Source: Sulfuritalea sp.
Lineage (GTDB): Bacteria; Pseudomonadota; Gammaproteobacteria; Burkholderiales; Rhodocyclaceae
NCBI GenBank assembly: GCA_016710465.1
Contig: JADJVS010000014.1
Location: 1,054,001-1,118,000 of the forward strand
Length of the DNA: 64,000 nt
Direction: 5' to 3'
Part shown: piece by piece, positions 8,790 to 17,606 of the stretch
How the letters are laid out: every line of letters begins with the position of its first letter
Numbering within the stretch: the first letter of the stretch is position 1
The notes under the pieces: model-generated
What the model was told of the DNA's origin: nothing
The model's input: the letters and a program-made list of their open reading frames with translations, nothing else
The model's database searches: none
Program-made: the position numbers and the translations under genes

Positions 8790-8912
8790 CAGGCGAACAT
8801 GTATAAAAATTGCGAACTTATTAACACGTCGATGGGTTCATGTTCAAAAAGCACGCTTTTAGTGACACGTTTTTACGAAGTGTCGATGGCAGCGGCGCAT
8901 CGCCTCGGAAAA

Positions 8913-8936
8913 AGTCGGCGCTGGCGGGACGGCGAT
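8913..8936 (+). repeat. Dispersed 24-bp repeat, copy 2 (24/24)
   Basis: Identical to the consensus over all 24 bases and extended by AA on its left as in copy 1. Intergenic, between fic and the AlbA-type gene. Confidence 0.9.
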
Positions 8937-9045
8937 GCCTTCTACGATCTATGCCCAAGTGGGTTCGAGGTTCCCGGCCGGCGTTATGGCCTCGGTGAGA
9001 TCATCGGCGCCTTTCGCTTTTGGGAGCCGTGCGGTAGCTTCAAAC

Positions 9046-9164
9046 ATCAAAACCCGATCAAGAAACTTCCACCGCGTGACGATTTTGTAACACATTGATT
9101 GGAAAAGAGTCTGTCCACCGGTGCTTGATTTTCGGGCAGCCATAATCAAAACCCGATCAAGAAA
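9046..9164. repeat. Two direct copies of a 20-bp motif after the AlbA-type gene
   Basis: ATCAAAACCCGATCAAGAAA occurs at 9046-9065 and again, identical, at 9145-9164, 99 bp apart. On the minus strand, the direction of the genes, it reads TTTCTTGATCGGGTTTTGAT. The second copy lies 6 bp beyond the AlbA gene stop. A related TTGAT/GGGT-rich repeat follows the second AlbA gene at 23435-23450. Confidence 0.75.
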
Positions 9165-9170
9165 TGGCGA

Positions 9171-10625
9171 CTATGCCCAGTGGGGCACATAGCCCGCCCG
9201 AGGATGTTCCGGATCGGCAACCCGGATCAGCCCCGCCTTGAGCGTCTTGTTGATCACCGCCGTGACTTGCGCTGCATTCCTCGAAGCGACCCCCAAACGA
9301 GTGCAAAGTGAGGCGTTCTTCATCCTGTCGCCACTCAGAAACTTCAAGACCGCATGAAAATAACAGGCACGCACGCGTTCTTCCGGCGTCATTTCGGCGA
9401 AGCTGCGAGGCCCGTAGAGAACTACCTGGGTTGAATTGTCTTCGCTGCGGAACAGCGGCGCAGGAAGCTGGAATATCTCGACCTGCTCCACCACCTTGTC
9501 CAGCCCGCTGCCCTGTTCCTCACACATTGCCATCCGACGCATCAGCGATGCCAGCTCTGCGTTCCGCGAACGGGGCGGCAAGTCGATCATCCGCTCGGGC
9601 TTGACGAGGGGTGTGCCGGGATTGCTGATCTCGATCCGGTCGCTGAAAAGTTCGATCTGTGGTCCGGCACCGCTTACAGTCATGTCCTGGTGGATCAACG
9701 CATTGGCGACCAACTCACGAATGGCCAGTTCGGGAAACAAGGGGTGTGCTTCTCGCAATGCCGTGCCGATGTGCTCGTTCTTCGGCACCAGATCATTGAG
9801 GTAGCCGACCAATCCCTCGAAGCCGACGGCGTATCCCTTCTGACCATCGTGTCGATGCATTACCGTCGCGGCGCGATTTTTCCCGGCATAGGCAACGAAA
9901 CGAACTGCCTTGCGTGCGAGGCTGGCCTCGAAGTCTGGCAGCCGGTTGGCGAACAGAATGGCGCCAAGATTGGTGATGTTCCAGCGGTCGCCGACATCGC
10001 GAACGATCAGCCGGTCGCCCTCCAGTTTGTCGAAAATGCCGCTCCGGTTGTCAGGCAGCGGCTGTTTGGTCAGACGGAAGTATTGGCTGTAATCGAGCAG
10101 GCGCAGGACATCGTCGCCGCTGGCGAACTGGCGCGCGATGCCTTGTTCCCAACGGTAAGGCAACATGCGCTCGATCAACTGCTGGTAGCGATCCGGGTAG
10201 TCGGTCAGCTTGGGCGTGGCGCTGCCGATGCGAATGTAGGCAATGCTGTTGAACGCGACCGGCGTCCCGGTGGCCGCCGGGATTTCGAGCAGAACGAGCC
10301 GCCCCTCGGGATGGTCGATGACGCGAAAGCTGAACGCGATGCTCGGTTGCAAGCTGTTCGCCAGCCAGAGTTGGAGAACCTGACCGTGGGTTTTGTGTGC
10401 CTCAGGATTGAAATCGGTTCCGATCACGGCATGGCTGGCGTCATCGACGCCCCACAACATGTAGGCGAAGTCCCTGCCTTCGATGCGGGCCGCGTTCGAG
10501 AGCGCGGAACAGCGCTTGCCGATCATGTCCGGGTCGGTGTTGTTGCCCTTGAACTCCACCCACGGCGCTTCGGCTGGCAAGGCGCGCAGTTCGTCGACCA
10601 GCGCAACGTCCCGTACCAAACTCAT
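9171..10625 (-). CDS. AlbA_2 (Schlafen-like) and GHKL-type ATPase domain protein, cassette 1
   Basis: 484 aa from the ATG at 10625. The N-terminal ~140 residues form an AlbA_2/divergent-AAA-4 domain (EAPWVEFKGNNTDP, NAARIEGRDFAYMLWGVDD), related to the Schlafen core; the C-terminal half has a HATPase_c_4-like region with ELAIRELVANALIHQD, IELFSDRIEISNPG and SRNAELASLMRRM, followed by a winged helix. Such proteins are annotated as RecG-like or putative DNA binding, and are frequent in defence regions. It overlaps hsdS by 4 bp (ATGA), so it is part of the hsdMS operon. A paralog with the same architecture and the same YVPHWA C-terminus occupies the equivalent place in cassette 2. Function in restriction is not established. 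Confidence 0.85.
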   Translation of the reverse strand: MSLVRDVALVDELRALPAEAPWVEFKGNNTDPDMIGKRCSALSNAARIEGRDFAYMLWGVDDASHAVIGTDFNPEAHKTHGQVLQLWLANSLQPSIAFSFRVIDHPEGRLVLLEIPAATGTPVAFNSIAYIRIGSATPKLTDYPDRYQQLIERMLPYRWEQGIARQFASGDDVLRLLDYSQYFRLTKQPLPDNRSGIFDKLEGDRLIVRDVGDRWNITNLGAILFANRLPDFEASLARKAVRFVAYAGKNRAATVMHRHDGQKGYAVGFEGLVGYLNDLVPKNEHIGTALREAHPLFPELAIRELVANALIHQDMTVSGAGPQIELFSDRIEISNPGTPLVKPERMIDLPPRSRNAELASLMRRMAMCEEQGSGLDKVVEQVEIFQLPAPLFRSEDNSTQVVLYGPRSFAEMTPEERVRACYFHAVLKFLSGDRMKNASLCTRLGVASRNAAQVTAVINKTLKAGLIRVADPEHPRAGYVPHWA

Positions 10626-11848
10626 GCCATTGCCTCCTTGCCCGTATGCTCGGTAAGTTTGCCAGCGAACGCCTGATGCAGGAGCGATTTCTTCAACTCG
10701 TCCAGCGCTGTGAGCTTTTGCCGGTAGAGGGATTCGAGGCGTTGGGTTTCTGCGCGAAGGCTCTCAAGTTCACCGACAATACGTCCTTGCTCTGAAAGAG
10801 GCGGAACGGGAACGATAAATTGTTTCAGACTATTTGCAGAAAGATTAGGTTGAGCCGCGCCATTCCTGAATCTGTTGATCATTTCAACGCATAGCCCGCT
10901 TCGGAAATATGCGAGTAAAAATCCGTCCAGAATCTCCGACTTTGGGCGAACAATGACAAGAGAAGAAGCGATTGCTCCTTGCAATAGATCGCCAACACTT
11001 GCGAACTTCCCAAGTGAGCCACGAAGGCAAAACAGAATGTCTCTGGGACGCACCTTCCCAGCGCCGAGTAAATCGAACCGCTCCTTGGAGATAAAATCCA
11101 TGCACTCCATATCAAGTCCATCTTCCGTCAGGTGCCCCGCATTGATGAAAGGAACCCCGGATTCTGTTCGGGCTGACTTGTTCGGATAATTTACCCCTCG
11201 ATCTCCGTTTTCAAACTCGCAGCAATTGCCAAGAGGCTTCGCCACCCACCCCTCACTCCGCTCCGTGAAAGCGGATTGCAGGTGGCTTTCAAACAAGGCG
11301 CGGGCGTTCTGGAGGTTCTTTTCGGCGTTGGCTTTGGCGGTGGCGATGCCGTCAAAGGCATCGTCGAGGATGGCGACGATGCGGTGCTGTTCGGGAAGTG
11401 GCGCGACTGGAACAGGAACCTCCTTGAGCTTTCCGCCAGATAGCTCCTTGAAGGTCGCACCAGTGCCGAGGTCATTCAGGAGGGGAACGATGCTCGCCAA
11501 GTAGTAGTAAAGATACTTGCTATCAAGTCCGTCGCGCGGCACCAAGCCCTTGCAACCTTGATTGGTCGCCATTGGCTGCGTGTTGATGACCAAGTGTCCA
11601 ATCGGAGCGCGGGATGAAAGAATGACGGACTGCTGCGGCAGGAGTCTTGCAGAACTGTTCTGCATTCCCGCATCGGTGATCGTTCGTTCCGTTTGGTCGA
11701 TGTAAGGCGTAGCCCGCTTGCCCATTTCGGCGGGCGTAATCCATTGATGCGGCCCATCCCAGTATTCTTTGACGCCGGTCTTGGGCGTGCCGCCGTTGAC
11801 GACGTCGCAGACATCACCAATGGCCCTACGCTGCCACCCAGCGTTCAC
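10622..11848 (-). CDS. hsdS: Type I restriction-modification specificity subunit S, cassette 1
   Basis: DNA-recognition subunit of 408 aa that sets the target sequence for methylation and cleavage. The start is a GTG at 11848 whose GTGA overlaps the hsdM stop; it gives MNAGWQRRAIGDVCDVV. Two target-recognition domains are visible, each followed by a conserved helical spacer: VPVAPLPEQHRIVAILD then a coil near the middle, and FIVPVPPLSEQGRIVGELE then RQKLTALDELKKSLLHQAF at the end. This is the normal two-TRD layout. It overlaps the downstream AlbA-type gene by 4 bp. The target sequence cannot be read from the protein by eye. Confidence 0.92.
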   Translation of the reverse strand: MNAGWQRRAIGDVCDVVNGGTPKTGVKEYWDGPHQWITPAEMGKRATPYIDQTERTITDAGMQNSSARLLPQQSVILSSRAPIGHLVINTQPMATNQGCKGLVPRDGLDSKYLYYYLASIVPLLNDLGTGATFKELSGGKLKEVPVPVAPLPEQHRIVAILDDAFDGIATAKANAEKNLQNARALFESHLQSAFTERSEGWVAKPLGNCCEFENGDRGVNYPNKSARTESGVPFINAGHLTEDGLDMECMDFISKERFDLLGAGKVRPRDILFCLRGSLGKFASVGDLLQGAIASSLVIVRPKSEILDGFLLAYFRSGLCVEMINRFRNGAAQPNLSANSLKQFIVPVPPLSEQGRIVGELESLRAETQRLESLYRQKLTALDELKKSLLHQAFAGKLTEHTGKEAMA

Positions 11849-13299
11849 AGCAACGCCCTGATATTCGCAAGCACCTCTGCGCTCTCGGCATCCAGTGCGG
11901 CGATCTCGTCCATGATGTCCTGCGGGCTGCGGTGGGCGACGGCTTCGTTGCCGTTGGGATTTTTCACCGAGAGGTCGTAATTCGCCGTGTCGCCAGCGCC
12001 GACTTTCACGCTCCAGCTTTTCGGCGAGTCGGCGAAGGTCTTTTGCAGTTCGACGAACTCGGCAAGGTCGGCGTCGTTGAGCGGGTTGGTCTTGCCCAGG
12101 TTGCGGCCGGGGTCGAGCTGGTAGTACCAGATGCTGCGCGTCGGGGCGCCCTTCTCGAAGAACAGCACGACGGTCTTGACGCCAGCGCCCTGGAAGGTGC
12201 CGCCGGGGCAGTCGAGGATGGTGTGCAGGTTGCAACTTTCCAGCAGCAGCTTGCGCAGGTTGACCGAGGCGTTGTCGGTGTTGCTCAGGAAGGTGTTCTT
12301 GATCACCACGCCGGCGCGGCCGCCGGCCTTGAGCAGCTTGATGAAGTGTTGCAGGAACAGGAAGGCCGTCTCGCCGGTGCGGATCGGGAAGTTCTGCTGC
12401 ACTTCCTTGCGCTCCTTGCCGCCGAAGGGCGGGTTGGCGAGGATCACGTCGAAGCGGTCCTTGTCCTGCACGTCGGCGAGATTCAGCGCCAGCGTGTTGG
12501 CATGCACGATGTTCGGCGCCTCGATGCCGTGCAGGATCATGTTCATGATAGCGATGACGTAGGCCAGCGACTTCTTTTCGATGCCGAAGAAGGTAGCTTC
12601 CTGAAGCGTCTTGAGGTTGCTGGCCGTCAGCTTGGGCTGCTGGCGCAGGTAGTCGAAGGCTTCGCAGAGGAAGCCGGCCGAGCCGCAGGCGCCGTCGTAG
12701 ATGCGCTCGCCGATTTTTGGCGCGACAACCTTGACCATGGCGCGGATCAGCGGGCGCGGGGTGTAGTACTCGCCGCCATTGCGCCCGGCGTTGCCCATGT
12801 TCTTGATCTTGGCTTCGTAGAGGTGCGAGAGTTCGTGCTTCTCGGCCTGCGAGCGGAAGCGCAGTTCGTCGATGTGGTCGATGATCTCGCGCAGGTTGTA
12901 GCCGCTGTGGATCCTGTTCTTGATCTCGCCGAAGATTTCGCCGATCTTGTATTCGATGGTGTTCGGCCCGCTGGCGCGCTGCTTGAAGCCGTGCAGGTAG
13001 GGGAAGAGTTTCGTGTCGACGAACAGGCGCAGGTCGTCGCCGGTCAGGGCTTTGTTGTGGTCGAGCCTGCCGTCGGCGTCCTTGGGTGCGGCCCAGCTTT
13101 CCCAGCGGTAGGGTGCGTCGAGGATGTAGGCGTACTTCCTGCCTTCGAGTTCGGCCTCGGCCGCCTTGTCCTGTTCCAGGCCGTCAAGGTATTTCAGGAA
13201 CAGCAGCCAGGAGGTCTGCTCGGTGTAGTCGAGCTCGGTGGTGCAGCCGGCCTCTTTCCAGAGGACGTCGTCGATGTTCTTGAAAGCTTGTTCAAACAT
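11845..13299 (-). CDS. hsdM: Type I restriction-modification DNA methyltransferase subunit M, cassette 1
   Basis: N6-adenine methyltransferase subunit, 484 aa from the ATG at 13299 (MFEQAFKNIDDVLW, a standard HsdM start; a TTG ten codons upstream is less likely). The N-terminal HsdM helical domain is followed by the N6_Mtase domain with the SAM-binding motif DGACGSAGF at 202-210 and the catalytic NPPF at 289-292. It forms a methylase with HsdS. It is the first gene of a tightly overlapping operon hsdM-hsdS-AlbA; hsdR is further on behind its own promoter, so modification and restriction can be expressed separately. Confidence 0.94.
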   Translation of the reverse strand: MFEQAFKNIDDVLWKEAGCTTELDYTEQTSWLLFLKYLDGLEQDKAAEAELEGRKYAYILDAPYRWESWAAPKDADGRLDHNKALTGDDLRLFVDTKLFPYLHGFKQRASGPNTIEYKIGEIFGEIKNRIHSGYNLREIIDHIDELRFRSQAEKHELSHLYEAKIKNMGNAGRNGGEYYTPRPLIRAMVKVVAPKIGERIYDGACGSAGFLCEAFDYLRQQPKLTASNLKTLQEATFFGIEKKSLAYVIAIMNMILHGIEAPNIVHANTLALNLADVQDKDRFDVILANPPFGGKERKEVQQNFPIRTGETAFLFLQHFIKLLKAGGRAGVVIKNTFLSNTDNASVNLRKLLLESCNLHTILDCPGGTFQGAGVKTVVLFFEKGAPTRSIWYYQLDPGRNLGKTNPLNDADLAEFVELQKTFADSPKSWSVKVGAGDTANYDLSVKNPNGNEAVAHRSPQDIMDEIAALDAESAEVLANIRALL

Positions 13300-13375
13300 G
13301 GGGGTTGGTATTTCCGGCGGCAACGGCAAGCCCGCTACTCTACTGGAATGCCCCCGACGGACAAAGAAGGACCTT

Positions 13376-13399
13376 GCCGCCGTCCCACCGGCGCCGACT
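13376..13399 (-). repeat. Dispersed 24-bp repeat, copy 3 (20/24)
   Basis: Reverse-strand copy in the 110-bp gap between the stop of the transglutaminase gene and the start of hsdM. The AGTCGGCGC end is intact. Confidence 0.75.
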
Positions 13400-13409
13400 C
13401 TTGCCGCCG

Positions 13410-16400
13410 CTACCGTTGCGCCTGCTCCTGCTCGGTGGCAATGGCCGGCGCGCCTTCCATCCAGGCCTCCGGCGCGCGGCGCAGGTCCAGGGTCAGCGGG
13501 TAATCCGGATTGCGCCCTTCGCGTCGCACGTGCAAGGTGCCCGGCGTGTGGCCGTGGTTCCAGAAGCGGGCGACGCGGCGCGCCTCGGCTTCGTTGGCAT
13601 TGACCGGGAAGGTGTCGTAGTTGCGGCCGCCCGGATGCACCACGTGATAGGTGCAGCCGCCGATCGAGCGCCCGCTCCAGGTATCGACCAGGTCGAAGAC
13701 CAGCGGACCGTGCACGCCGATGGTCGGATGCAGCGCCGAGGGCGGGTTCCAGGCGCGGTAGCGCAGGCCGGCGACATATTCGCCGCGCGTGCCGGTAGCC
13801 GTCAGCGGCAGCGGGCGGCCGTTGCAGGTGAGCACATGGCGCGTGTCGTTCATGTCGCGCAGCTTCACCTGCAAGCGCTCGACGGACGAATCGACATAGC
13901 GCGCCGTGCCGCCTGCGCCGACTTCCTCGCCCAGCACATGCCAGGGCTCGATGGCCTGGCGCAGCTCGATCTCGATGCCCTCATAGACCACGCTGCCGAA
14001 ACACGGGAAGCGGAATTCAAGGAAGGGAGCGAACCACTCGAGCTCGAAGGCGTAACCGGCGCGCTGCAGGTCGAGCACCACGTCGCGCATGTCCAGCGCC
14101 ACGTAGTGCGGCAGCATGAACTGGTCGTGCAGCCGCGTGCCCCAGCGCGTCAGGCCGGCGCGGCCGCCGTAGGGCTCGCGCCAGAAGCGCGCCACCAGGG
14201 CGCGCAAGAGCAGCATCTGCAGCAGCGACATCCGTGCATGCGGCGGCATCTCGAAGCCGCGGAATTCGACCAGGCCCAGGCGCCCGGTGGCGCTGTCCGG
14301 CGAGTACAGCTTGTCGATGCAGAACTCGGCGCGATGGGTGTTGCCCGAGAGGTCGATCAGGAGGTTGCGCAGCAGGCGGTCGACCAGCCAGGGTTGCAGC
14401 GACTCCTCGCCGGCTTTGAGCTTTTCCGCCATCTGCTGGAAGGCGATCTCGAGTTCGTAGAGGCTTTCGTGGCGCGCTTCGTCGACGCGCGGCGCCTGGC
14501 TGGTGGGGCCGATGAACATGCCCGAAAACAGGTAGGACAGCGCCGGATGGTTCTGCCAGTAAGCGATCAGGCTCATCAACAGATCCGGCCGGCGCAGGCA
14601 GGGCGAATCCCCCGGCGTCGCCGCGCCCAGCGTGACGTGGTTGCCGCCGCCGGTGCCGCCGTGGCGGCCGTCGAGCATGAACTTCTCGGTGCCCAGGCGC
14701 GCCAGGCGCGCTTCTTCATAGAGCGTCTCGATGTTGGCGACGAGTTCGGTCCAGGTCTTGGCCGGGTGGATGTTCACCTCGATGACGCCGGGATCGGGTG
14801 TAACCCTGAATTCCTTCAGGCGCGGATCGGCGGGCGGCGTGTAGCCTTCCAGGCGCAGCGGCAGCGCTAGCGCGGCGGCGGCGGCCTCGATGGCCTCGAT
14901 CAGGGCGACAAAATCTTCCAGCAGGGGCACCGGCGGCAGGAACACATGCAGCATGCCGCCCCGCACTTCCACGCAGAGCGCGGTGTGCACGATCTCGCGC
15001 GGATCGCAACTGGCCTTTGGCGCGCCGCCCTTGGCGCGGCGCTTCGAAGGCGGCGGCAGGTCGGCCGGGATGTCGAAGGGGTCGCGGCCATGGTCGAGCT
15101 CGACATCCTCGGGCGCCACCCAGGGCAGCGAGGCCAGCGGCAGGCGCAGGCCGAGCGGCGAATCGCCGGGGACCAGGTAAAGATGTTCGCGCTTCAGCGG
15201 CCAGGGGCTGCTGCGGAAGGCAGTTTGAGAGTCGGCGCCCGCGCCACGCCGATTCTTCTTCGCGGCCGGGCGCGGCAGCGGTTTCAGCGGCAGCACGTAG
15301 CCGCGCGCTTCGCCCAGGCCGCGCGCCATCAGTTCGGCGATGCGCTTGCGTGCATCGGCGTCCTTGAGATCGACCTTGAGCGGATCGAAGTTTTCCGGCC
15401 AGCGCAGCTCCTGGTCCACGGCGTGGGCCACGTCTTCGTGGGCGGGGATGACGAAACGCTCGTCCAGCCCCAGTTCGCGTGCCAGCGTGCAGATGTAGCG
15501 CAGCGCGTCGGCGGTGGTCGGCGGATTTTTCCGCGCTTCCAGCGCGATGAGTTTGGGGTCCTGCCACAGTGGCTTGCCGTCGTTGCGCCACCAGCAGCCC
15601 AGCGCCCAGCGCGGTAGCGGCTCGCCCGGATACCACTTGCCCTGGCCGAAATGCAGCAGCGCGCCGGGGGCAAACCGCTGCTGCAGGCGCAGGAAGAGCT
15701 TTTCCGCCAGTTCACGCTTGGTCGGCGACAGCGCGGTGAAGTTCCATTCCGCGCCATCCATGTCGTCGATCGAGACGAAGGTCGGCTCGCCGCCCATGGT
15801 CAGGCGCACGTCGCCGGCCGCGAGTTCGGCATCGACCTGGTGGCCGAGGTCGAGCACGGCCTGCCACTGCGCCTCGGTGTAGGGTTTGGTGACGCGCGGG
15901 TCTTCGTGGATGCGCGTCACCCGCATGGCGAAGTCGAAATGGGTTTCGCAGACACCGGTGGCGCCGATCACCGGCGCGGCCGAGGCCGGCAGGGCGGTGC
16001 AGGCCAGCGGGATGTGGCCTTCGCCGGCGAGCAGGCCCGAGGTCGGGTCGAGCCCGATCCAGCCGGCGCCGGGGATGTAGACCTCGGTCCAGGCATGCAG
16101 GTCGGTGAAATCGTGCTCGGTGCCCGAGGGGCCGTCGAGCGCCTTCTGGTCCGCCGCGAGCTGGATCAGGTAGCCCGAGGCGAAGCGCGCCGCCAGCCCC
16201 ATCTGCCGCAGCACCTGCACCAGCAGCCAGGCCGAGTCGCGGCAGGAGCCACGGCGCAGTTCCAGCGTCTGCTCCGGCGTCTGCACGCCGGGCTCCAGGC
16301 GCACGATGTAGCCGACGTCGCCCTGCAGGCGCTGGTTTATCCCCACCAGCAGGTCGATGATGCGCAGCTCCTGGCGCAGCACCGCCTGGCGCGCATCGGC

Positions 16401-16802
16401 CAGCCATTGCGTCTGCAGCGGGCCGGACTCGTCGAGTTCCAGGTAGGGCGCCAGCTCGCGGCGCAGGCCGTCCGGATACTCGAAGGGATAGGTCTCGGCG
16501 TATTCCTCGATGAAGAAGTCGAAGGGATTGATCACCGTCATGTCGGCGACCAGGTCGACCTCGATGTCGAGCGAATCGGCCGGTTCGGGAAACACCAGGC
16601 GGGCGACCCAGTTGCCGAAGGGGTCCTGCTGCCAGTTGAGGAAGTGCGTTGCCTTGTCGCCGCTGCTTACGCTCAGCGAATAGCTCAGGATAGGAGTGCG
16701 CGCATGCGCCGCCGGGCGCAGGCGGATCTCGTGCGGCCAGAGCTTGACCGGCCGGTCGAAGCGGTAGGAGGTGCGATGGTTGAGGGCGACGCGTATGCTC
16801 AT
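13410..16802 (-). CDS. Transglutaminase-like and DUF2126 fusion protein
   Basis: Large protein of 1130 aa from the ATG at 16802. The first ~300 residues are a bacterial transglutaminase N-terminal domain plus core with the expected triad: C187 in RRGSCRDS, H236 in DLHAWTEVY and D252 in GLDPTSG. This region would act as a peptidase or amide ligase. The remaining ~800 residues are DUF2126, with the conserved DVRLTMGGEPTFVSID, FGQGKWYPGEPLPRWALG and GGTGGGNHVTLG stretches. It is the last gene of the Anbu cluster, 40 bp after the Anbu gene. A copy of the 24-bp repeat lies in frame at 15230-15253, encoding a linker between domains. The substrate is unknown. Confidence 0.88.
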   Translation of the reverse strand: MSIRVALNHRTSYRFDRPVKLWPHEIRLRPAAHARTPILSYSLSVSSGDKATHFLNWQQDPFGNWVARLVFPEPADSLDIEVDLVADMTVINPFDFFIEEYAETYPFEYPDGLRRELAPYLELDESGPLQTQWLADARQAVLRQELRIIDLLVGINQRLQGDVGYIVRLEPGVQTPEQTLELRRGSCRDSAWLLVQVLRQMGLAARFASGYLIQLAADQKALDGPSGTEHDFTDLHAWTEVYIPGAGWIGLDPTSGLLAGEGHIPLACTALPASAAPVIGATGVCETHFDFAMRVTRIHEDPRVTKPYTEAQWQAVLDLGHQVDAELAAGDVRLTMGGEPTFVSIDDMDGAEWNFTALSPTKRELAEKLFLRLQQRFAPGALLHFGQGKWYPGEPLPRWALGCWWRNDGKPLWQDPKLIALEARKNPPTTADALRYICTLARELGLDERFVIPAHEDVAHAVDQELRWPENFDPLKVDLKDADARKRIAELMARGLGEARGYVLPLKPLPRPAAKKNRRGAGADSQTAFRSSPWPLKREHLYLVPGDSPLGLRLPLASLPWVAPEDVELDHGRDPFDIPADLPPPSKRRAKGGAPKASCDPREIVHTALCVEVRGGMLHVFLPPVPLLEDFVALIEAIEAAAAALALPLRLEGYTPPADPRLKEFRVTPDPGVIEVNIHPAKTWTELVANIETLYEEARLARLGTEKFMLDGRHGGTGGGNHVTLGAATPGDSPCLRRPDLLMSLIAYWQNHPALSYLFSGMFIGPTSQAPRVDEARHESLYELEIAFQQMAEKLKAGEESLQPWLVDRLLRNLLIDLSGNTHRAEFCIDKLYSPDSATGRLGLVEFRGFEMPPHARMSLLQMLLLRALVARFWREPYGGRAGLTRWGTRLHDQFMLPHYVALDMRDVVLDLQRAGYAFELEWFAPFLEFRFPCFGSVVYEGIEIELRQAIEPWHVLGEEVGAGGTARYVDSSVERLQVKLRDMNDTRHVLTCNGRPLPLTATGTRGEYVAGLRYRAWNPPSALHPTIGVHGPLVFDLVDTWSGRSIGGCTYHVVHPGGRNYDTFPVNANEAEARRVARFWNHGHTPGTLHVRREGRNPDYPLTLDLRRAPEAWMEGAPAIATEQEQAQR
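15230..15253 (+). repeat. Dispersed 24-bp repeat, copy 4 (19/24), inside a coding region
   Basis: Lies in the DUF2126 gene, antisense to it, and is translated as part of NRRGAGADS in a low-complexity linker after residues KPLPRPAAKK. Coding frame is kept. Confidence 0.65.
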
Positions 16803-16842
16803 GAGCTGGAAGCGGGCGCGGTCGCCCGGTGGCGATTGGGCG

Positions 16843-17571
16843 CTAGCGCCAATCCGGGTTGGGCAGCGCGGCGAAGGCGTTGCGCACGCCCTCGCCCCAG
16901 CTCTTGCGCAGCGAAGTCATGTAGGGGTCCTTCTCGTCGAAGCGGCGCCGGTGCTGGATGGTCAGGCGGTCGCGCTCGATGGTGACGAGGTCGATCGGCA
17001 TGCCCACCGAGAGGTTGGAGCGCATGGTCGAATCGAAGGACACCAGCACGCATTTGACGGCGTCGTCCATGCTGGTGTCGCCAACCACCACGCGGTCGAT
17101 GATGGGCTTGCCGTACTTGGTCTCGCCGATCTGGAAATAGGGCGTTTCCTGGGTGGCCTCGATGAAGTTGCCTTCCGAATACACCAGGAACAGGCGCATC
17201 GGCTCGCCGGCAATCTGGCCGCCGATGATGAAGCTGGCGCTGGCATCGACGTTGTTCTGCATCAGGTAGGGGCCGTCGCGCAGGCGCACTTCGCGCAGCG
17301 CGGCGCCGAGCAGTTCGGCCACGTCGTACATCGATGGCACGCTCATCAGGTTGGGCAAGGCGCCGCGGCGTATCGCCTGGTCGACATTGTTCAGCGTGGC
17401 CTGGGTCACGGCCAGGTTGCCGGAATTGACCAGCACGATCACGCGCTCGCCCGGGTGCTCGAAGACCTTCATCTTGCGGAAACTGGAGACGTTGTCCACG
17501 CCCGCGTTGGTGCGCGAGTCGGAGGCGAAGACGAGTCCGGCATCGATCATGGCGCCGACGCAGTAAGTCAT
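16843..17571 (-). CDS. Anbu proteasome-type peptidase
   Basis: Proteasome/HslV-superfamily peptidase of the Anbu (ancestral beta subunit) type, 242 aa from the ATG at 17571 with AGGGA upstream. Removal of Met1 would leave Thr2 (MTYCVGAMIDAGL) as N-terminal nucleophile; the typical ASDSRTNAGVDN and FRKMKVFEHPGERV follow. The GNLAVTQ, IGGQIAGEPMRLFLVYSEGNFIEA and GKPIIDRVV stretches are as in Anbu proteins. It sits between the alpha-E gene and the transglutaminase/DUF2126 gene, the known genomic partners of Anbu. These clusters have been proposed to make and process a peptide or peptide tag, but the substrate is not known. Confidence 0.88.
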   Translation of the reverse strand: MTYCVGAMIDAGLVFASDSRTNAGVDNVSSFRKMKVFEHPGERVIVLVNSGNLAVTQATLNNVDQAIRRGALPNLMSVPSMYDVAELLGAALREVRLRDGPYLMQNNVDASASFIIGGQIAGEPMRLFLVYSEGNFIEATQETPYFQIGETKYGKPIIDRVVVGDTSMDDAVKCVLVSFDSTMRSNLSVGMPIDLVTIERDRLTIQHRRRFDEKDPYMTSLRKSWGEGVRNAFAALPNPDWR

Positions 17572-17606
17572 GGTGCGATCCCTGTCATGGAGGAGAATCC
17601 CCGACC

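Larger units (their letters stand above)
8675..9170. other. AT-rich regulatory region between the AlbA-type gene and fic
   Basis: About 500 bp without a supportable gene; short frames here lack ribosome sites and family motifs. It holds the fic promoter, several TGTCGAT/ATCGACA half-sites in 8712-8890, one exact copy of the 24-bp dispersed repeat, and two direct copies of a 20-bp motif nearer the AlbA gene. Its AT-richness contrasts with the surrounding genes. Confidence 0.65.

Noticed and set aside
8712..9098. Possible small protein of 128 aa in the fic upstream region
   Set aside because: It overlaps the fic promoter, operators and a dispersed repeat, has no ribosome site and no family likeness.
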